From: Microcaldota archaeon
GTDB lineage: Archaea > Micrarchaeota > Micrarchaeia > Norongarragalinales > Norongarragalinaceae
Length of the DNA: 8,011 bases
Direction of reading: 5' to 3'
Assembly (NCBI GenBank): GCA_016214445.1
Contig: JACROM010000048.1
Location: 1-8,011 of the forward strand
In this document: positions 5,720 to 8,011 of the stretch, piece after piece
Position numbering within the stretch: the stretch's first letter is position 1
Layout: every line of letters starts with the position of its first letter
Notes under the pieces: generated by a model
What the model was told of the DNA's origin: nothing
Databases searched by the model: none
What the model saw: only the letters and a program-made list of their open reading frames with translations
Translations under genes and position numbers: made by a program

Positions 5720-5958
5720 CGGTAGATGTATTCGTCTGCTTCCTTTGCGATGTCCGTTTTAACACCCCAGTCGTTGGGTCGTTCGAAAAGATCCATGAAT
5801 GATTTTGCCTTGATCTTCTTCACAGGCTTTGCCAGCCATATTTGCAGCGCTTCGTTCACGACCTCACCCATGTTTTTCCCCTCTTCAACCGCAAGCGCCC
5901 TTGCCTTCCTGTAAGTTTTTTCGTTCAAACCACGGATCGTGATGTTCGCATAAGTCAT
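5716..5958 (-). CDS. vapB: VapB-type ribbon-helix-helix antitoxin
   Basis: An 80-aa antitoxin. The N-terminal TYANITIRGLNEKTYRKARA forms the ribbon and first helix of a ribbon-helix-helix DNA-binding domain, followed by EEGKNMGEVVNEALQIWL, the second helix. The C-terminal part (MDLFERPNDWGVKTDIAKEA) would wrap the toxin. ATG 5958 is preferred: GGTGA lies 5 nt upstream as a ribosome binding site. A GTG at 5970 is in frame and near the predicted transcription start, so a leaderless longer form is possible. The gene overlaps vapC by 4 nt. Since vapC is broken, the antitoxin may persist as a lone repressor or remnant. Confidence 0.9.
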   Translation of the reverse strand: MTYANITIRGLNEKTYRKARALAVEEGKNMGEVVNEALQIWLAKPVKKIKAKSFMDLFERPNDWGVKTDIAKEADEYIYR

Positions 5959-5975
5959 ACAAGTCACCACAAAAC

Positions 5976-5993
5976 GTATGACATGTATGACAT
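5976..5993. promoter_or_regulatory. Tandem 9-bp operator repeats of vapBC
   Basis: GTATGACAT occurs twice head to tail (5976-5984 and 5985-5993), between the TATA box and the vapB start. An inverted partial copy, GTCATAC, lies at 5954-5960 over the ATG. Ribbon-helix-helix antitoxins typically bind such repeats to repress their own operon; binding by this VapB is inferred from position. Confidence 0.7.
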
Positions 5994-6004
5994 TTATACT
6001 TTCC
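5993..6004 (-). promoter_or_regulatory. BRE/TATA promoter of vapBC
   Basis: On the reverse strand GGAAAG precedes TATAAAT. Its centre is about 26 nt before GTG 5970 and 38 nt before ATG 5958. It starts 3 nt past the hjc stop, so vapBC has a promoter abutting the end of hjc. Confidence 0.7.
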
Positions 6005-6006
6005 GG

Positions 6007-6399
6007 TCAATCAGCCAAATCCTCGAAAGTCATGCCCATGCCGAAGTCCTTGCTGTTTAAAGCGAAGCCGCCAAGGGTTTCCTTCAGCACCGCCAAAGGG
6101 AAAAAACGCCATTCCTTGTGCGGCATCTTCCATGCGACGTAAACGGGCATGCCCGTTCTCTGTTCCCACTCGCGATAAAGGGTTACTTTCGGCTTGTCGA
6201 AGGTCAGGGAGTTCTTCCACGCTTTGCACTCAAGCGCGAATTTTTTGGTGGTTTTCAAAACAATCAGGTCGGGGCTGATGCCGTCGCTGCCCGAACCCGA
6301 CGCGCGGGTGACGAAGAAGCCCTTTTCCTCGAGCATCTTCTTAAGCTGCCGCTCATACATCGTTCCTTTTGCTTTCCGGTAGTTCATTTTGCGCACCAT
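6007..6399 (-). CDS. hjc: Holliday junction resolvase Hjc
   Basis: An archaeal structure-specific nuclease that cuts four-way junctions during recombination and fork repair. The 130-aa protein has all catalytic marks: KGTMYERQL with E16, the loop TRASGSGSDG, then the PD-(D/E)xK core with D44 (SPDLIVL), E57 and K59 (ALECKAW), and a C-terminal VAWKMPHKEWRFFPL strand. The ATG at 6399 shares its A with the upstream TGA (TGATG), suggesting coupling to the antitoxin gene. A second ATG at 6387 has GGTG 6 nt upstream and begins nearer the family's usual start, so the true N-terminus could be 4 residues shorter. Being a core repair gene inside a toxin-antitoxin transcript is unusual. Confidence 0.92.
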   Translation of the reverse strand: MVRKMNYRKAKGTMYERQLKKMLEEKGFFVTRASGSGSDGISPDLIVLKTTKKFALECKAWKNSLTFDKPKVTLYREWEQRTGMPVYVAWKMPHKEWRFFPLAVLKETLGGFALNSKDFGMGMTFEDLAD

Positions 6400-6821
6400 C
6401 AAGCGGGCAAGACAGCCATGCGCGGCAACCTCTTCGCACTAAACCCTGATTTAACGACTACTTTGGCGTCAGACCGCGCAAGCGCCATGACTACGCGGCC
6501 CCTCCTTTCAACGGACAGCTCCATCGAATCGCCAATCTGCGCACCGATTGCACGCAAGATCTCTTGCGGCAGGTAGATGACCGGTTTTTTTCCTGCAGCC
6601 GAACTAATCTTGCGCTTCAAAATCACCGGGGGGACAAATGAATAGATGATTTCCTGAATTGCGTCGATTTGCTCAGATGAGAAAACTTCCAAGCCGCAAC
6701 TGGGGCAGCGGTAACCTTCGGCATCCTTCACAATGACGCCCCTTGCCTCGAAAGGAGAACGGACAAGATCCATTGGAACCCGGCATTTGTAACACGATGG
6801 ATGCGATAACACGCCAATCAT
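6399..6821 (-). CDS. YgiT-type zinc-finger plus AbrB-domain antitoxin
   Basis: A 140-aa protein. Residues 7-45 form a zinc finger with C10-x2-C13 and C39-x2-C42-G, like the MqsA/YgiT N-terminal domain. Residues 75-115 (KPVIYLPQEILRAIGAQIGD and following strands) match a SpoVT/AbrB swapped-hairpin DNA-binding domain, replacing the helix-turn-helix of MqsA. The frame is open upstream to 7058, but that part is the shadow of the toxin gene; ATG 6821 overlaps the toxin TGA by 4 nt and begins just before the finger. In this type of pair the finger protein neutralises the toxin and represses the operon. Assignment as antitoxin is by family and context. Confidence 0.82.
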   Translation of the reverse strand: MIGVLSHPSCYKCRVPMDLVRSPFEARGVIVKDAEGYRCPSCGLEVFSSEQIDAIQEIIYSFVPPVILKRKISSAAGKKPVIYLPQEILRAIGAQIGDSMELSVERRGRVVMALARSDAKVVVKSGFSAKRLPRMAVLPA

Positions 6822-7039
6822 CCTCTTTTTTGCAGCACGGTTATTACCCAGATGCCCGCCGGGTCTTCGCCGCACACCGCGATTATCAGCGATTTCCTTA
6901 TGCGACAGAGAACTTTGAACTTGTTTTTTCCTTCCGGCACCCGAACGCCGTCCGCTATGACCGGCTCCAGCTGTTGCCGCCGAAGGCCAAAGCGAATAAG
7001 CTTTTCGCTGGCGTGTCGAGTCCAAAGGATGTTGACCAG
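6818..7039 (-). CDS. DUF4258-type toxin, non-canonical start
   Basis: A 73-aa protein easily missed because the frame has no ATG, GTG or TTG before the conserved part. The N-terminal WTRHASEKL and the C-terminal strand pattern KSLIIAVCGEDPAGIWVITV are typical of DUF4258 proteins, small toxin-like proteins often paired with YgiT-type fingers. The frame opens after a TAA at 7052-7054. CTG at 7039 is the best start: GGTG lies 7 nt upstream and it gives a family-like N-terminus of MVNILW. ATT at 7045 is an alternative. The TGA overlaps the antitoxin ATG. A weak start could keep toxin output low; alternatively the ATG was lost and the toxin is silenced. Confidence 0.75.
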   Translation of the reverse strand: MVNILWTRHASEKLIRFGLRRQQLEPVIADGVRVPEGKNKFKVLCRIRKSLIIAVCGEDPAGIWVITVLQKRG

Positions 7040-7057
7040 AAGAATGCACCTTTACCA

Positions 7058-7078
7058 TGTACGTACAATATACGTACA
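7058..7078. promoter_or_regulatory. Palindromic operator of the DUF4258/zinc-finger pair
   Basis: TGTACGTA and TACGTACA form a perfect 8-bp inverted repeat with a 5-bp spacer. It lies between the TATA box and the toxin gene, over the predicted transcription start, where an AbrB-domain antitoxin would repress. The binding protein is inferred. Confidence 0.75.
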
Positions 7079-7080
7079 GG

Positions 7081-7087
7081 AATAAAA
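7081..7087 (-). promoter_or_regulatory. TATA box of the toxin-antitoxin-hjc operon
   Basis: TTTTATT on the reverse strand predicts a transcript start near 7058, about 20 nt before the CTG at 7039, leaving room for the GGTG ribosome binding site. Confidence 0.5.
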
Positions 7088-7101
7088 GGCCTTTGAAGGC
7101 C
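7088..7101. repeat. Small hairpin between two reverse-strand genes
   Basis: GGCCTT and AAGGCC pair around TG, just past the stop of the 95-aa gene and next to the toxin TATA box; it may separate the two transcripts. A second 7-bp hairpin (GCGGTTG/CAACCGC) lies at 7114-7130 within the end of that gene. Confidence 0.6.
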
Positions 7102-7109
7102 GTTCCCCC

Positions 7110-7397
7110 TTAAGCGGTTGCAGCAACCGCAGCATTCCTCACTTTCCACGCCTCGAGCCGGCGCTGGCCGTCCAACGCAACAGCGTCAGTGGCGTAGCGC
7201 TCCAAAATCGCGGAAACAGCTAGCGCGTCCTCAGGGGCGAAGTAGGCTGCTATAGTCTTCTCTTCCTCCTGCATCCTCAACGAGAGGTTTGACGGAAGGG
7301 CTTTCCCTTCCTTCTCCTTCCCTTCCCACACACCCACATCCACCTTGACGTTCTGGCCGAGCGGACGGAACTGGTGCGACTTTATTGGCTTGCTCAT
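7110..7397 (-). CDS. Hypothetical 95-aa protein
   Basis: I do not recognise this protein. It has no signal peptide or membrane segment. The N-terminal half (SHQFRPLGQNVKVDVGVWEG) looks like beta strands, and the second half has a helix-rich AYFAPEDALAVSAILERYA and an Ala-rich end. It looks real: a good TATA box at 7439-7448, GGAG at 7406-7409 spaced 8 nt from ATG 7397, and a protein-like composition. A GTG at 7406 is in frame but lies on that GGAG. It sits upstream of the toxin-antitoxin-hjc operon on the same strand, with a separate promoter between them. Confidence 0.7.
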   Translation of the reverse strand: MSKPIKSHQFRPLGQNVKVDVGVWEGKEKEGKALPSNLSLRMQEEEKTIAAYFAPEDALAVSAILERYATDAVALDGQRRLEAWKVRNAAVAATA

Positions 7398-7438
7398 ACT
7401 CCACACTCCAAGCGTTCCGCATCAAGGCTGAAAACCGG

Positions 7439-7448
7439 AGAATATAAA
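7439..7448 (-). promoter_or_regulatory. TATA box of the 95-aa gene
   Basis: GTTTATATTC on the reverse strand predicts a start near 7418 and a leader of about 20 nt with a GGAG site, so this message is leadered, unlike nop10 or pth2. Confidence 0.65.
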
Positions 7449-7485
7449 CAAAAGGACAGTAGCTGGCCGGTGGCTATTGAGCGAA

Positions 7486-7730
7486 GCCATCGTTCTTTGC
7501 GAACGATGGCGGCCTCCGTCTGAGCGTAAGCGTTCGACCTTTGCGGTCGAACGCGACCAACTGGTTGAGCGAAGCGATTGGTCTGAGCTTTGCGATGATT
7601 TCTTTGAAATCATCGCTTCCAACCATTTGACCAATCGCGGCCAACTGGTTGCGCGTAGCCGTTGGTCTTGGCGACCAACTGCTGGCTGGTCGGTGTCTTT
7701 TCCAACCCAGACGAACTCCGCGACCAACTG
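7486..7730. repeat. Chain of perfect stem-loops with repeated linkers
   Basis: Successive hairpins: GCCATCGTTC/GAACGATGGC (7486-7510, loop TTTGC); GCGTTCGACC/GGTCGAACGC (7530-7554, same TTTGC loop); outer GCGATTGGTC/GACCAATCGC (7574-7583 with 7629-7638) enclosing GCGATGATTTC/GAAATCATCGC (7592-7616, loop TTT); GTTGGTC/GACCAAC (7661-7679, loop TTGGC). Linkers before the stems resemble GAGCGAAGC (7480, 7569; variants 7523, 7586, 7652). GCGACCAACTG repeats exactly at 7553, 7671 and 7720. Stem sequences differ while loops and linkers are conserved, so the fold appears to be what is kept. The array is not CRISPR-like, as it has no uniform repeat and spacer lengths. Confidence 0.9.
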
Positions 7731-7834
7731 TTGAACGCAATACAACCAAAAAAAACGCCGAGTAGGCGGCCGCATTTGCGGCAATTCCGCCACTCCAGCT
7801 CATCTTGCGAGGAGCTCGCGCTAATCGTTTCCAT
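7610..7834 (-). pseudogene. Short CxxC protein gene running into the hairpin array
   Basis: The start looks genuine: ATG 7834 with AAGGTGA 6 nt upstream, and a TATA-like element at 7899-7907. The first 28 residues contain EWRNCRKCGRLLG, a single CxxC-G motif as in small zinc proteins such as phage Com, but no second pair follows. After a run of eight T (reverse strand, near 7747-7754) the frame enters the repeat array, and the remaining residues to the TGA at 7610 look like translated repeats. I infer that the original 3' part was replaced or frameshifted. Family unknown; a functional 74-aa protein cannot be excluded. Confidence 0.45.
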
Positions 7835-7840
7835 TTTCAT

Positions 7841-7850
7841 TCACCTTCTC
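7841..7850 (-). promoter_or_regulatory. Strong ribosome binding site of the CxxC gene
   Basis: GAGAAGGTGA on the reverse strand carries GGTGA, complementary to the archaeal 16S 3' end. It touches ATG 7840 and is 6 nt from ATG 7834, which decides for the latter start. Confidence 0.6.
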
Positions 7851-7898
7851 TACTTGGATTTCAAATCCTTGAGAGGGTTACCAATGAGTGAGTTTTGC

Positions 7899-7907
7899 TT
7901 TTAAAAC
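7899..7907 (-). promoter_or_regulatory. TATA-like element upstream of the CxxC gene
   Basis: TTTTAAAAG reads similarly on both strands. For the reverse strand it predicts a start near 7877 and a leader of about 43 nt. A hairpin GGATTT-C-AAATCC (7857-7869) would lie in that leader. Confidence 0.4.
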
Positions 7908-7936
7908 CCGCACTCCAAAACCGCTTGCAGCCCAAC

Positions 7937-7950
7937 CGAAAAATTTTTCG
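7937..7950. repeat. Perfect 14-bp palindrome CGAAAAATTTTTCG
   Basis: A perfect palindrome with AT core in an otherwise gene-free stretch. It may be a protein-binding site or a bidirectional T-tract terminator. Confidence 0.8.
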
Positions 7951-7968
7951 TCTCCAACTGTGTAGGCA

Positions 7969-8007
7969 GGTTGGTCTTCATCCGTTCGAACGAAAAAAAG
8001 ACCAACC
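7969..8007. repeat. Hairpin at the right edge related to the GACCAAC repeats
   Basis: GGTTGGTCTT (7969-7978) pairs with AAGACCAACC (7998-8007), and the loop holds a second palindrome CGTTCGAACG (7983-7992). The arms contain the GACCAAC/GTTGGTC motif of the array at 7553-7730, so the repeat family continues to the window edge. Confidence 0.8.
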
Positions 8008-8011
8008 CACC

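Noticed and set aside
6822..7058. N-terminal extension of the zinc-finger antitoxin from ATG 7058
   Set aside because: The extension is low-complexity Arg/Gly/Ser sequence in the shadow of the DUF4258 frame, and ATG 7058 lies in the palindromic operator.
7422..7803. Reverse-strand ORFs of 109 and 123 codons through the hairpin array
   Set aside because: They arise because palindromic repeats lack stops; no start signals and repetitive peptides such as NQLVA in several frames.
7486..8007. CRISPR array or integron attC sites
   Set aside because: No uniform repeats with spacers, no cas genes; no matching attC core pairs or integrase.

Overview
The window looks archaeal. It carries an archaeal information-processing cluster in its usual order: GINS51, ribosomal proteins L44e and S27e, aIF2-alpha, then Nop10 and a PAC2-family protein. 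It also has Pth2-type peptidyl-tRNA hydrolase and the archaeal Holliday junction resolvase Hjc. Several genes have TATA boxes about 26-30 nt upstream of the start codon, which fits leaderless archaeal transcription. Very short intergenic gaps and compact proteins would suit a small-genome (DPANN-like) archaeon, but the lineage cannot be fixed from this sequence alone.

Layout. At 1-1695 (+) lie four tightly packed genes, most with 4-nt ATGA overlaps: GINS51, rpl44e, rps27e, aif2a. The first 59 bp are an exact copy of 906-964, so the N-terminus of the GINS ORF is really the aIF2-alpha N-terminus; this looks like a contig-edge or recombination chimera. At 1696-3510 a module interrupts the aif2a-nop10 pair: back-to-back inverted repeats, a T-tract, and a reverse-strand AAA/DUF4143 ATPase gene with its own promoter. 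At 3511-4580 (+) nop10 and the PAC2 gene follow, separated by a 125-bp A-rich tract. A structured intergenic region precedes pth2 (4764-5108).

The region 5213-7397 is entirely on the reverse strand and is defence/mobile in flavour. In transcription order it holds a 95-aa unknown protein; a DUF4258-type toxin with no conventional start codon, overlapping a zinc-finger/AbrB antitoxin; hjc, coupled to that antitoxin; and a VapBC pair. The VapC (PIN) gene is interrupted by a palindromic insert of about 78 bp. Removing 81 nt restores an intact 141-aa protein in frame. Both TA pairs have repeat operators next to their promoters.

At 7450-8011 the sequence is dominated by a chain of stem-loops joined by GAGCGAAGC-like linkers and an 11-bp repeat. 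The chain runs into the 3' part of a short reverse-strand gene that starts normally (promoter, ribosome binding site, CxxC motif). More palindromes continue to the right edge. Since both window edges are repeats, the window may be a whole contig broken at repeats.

No tRNA, rRNA or CRISPR array was seen.
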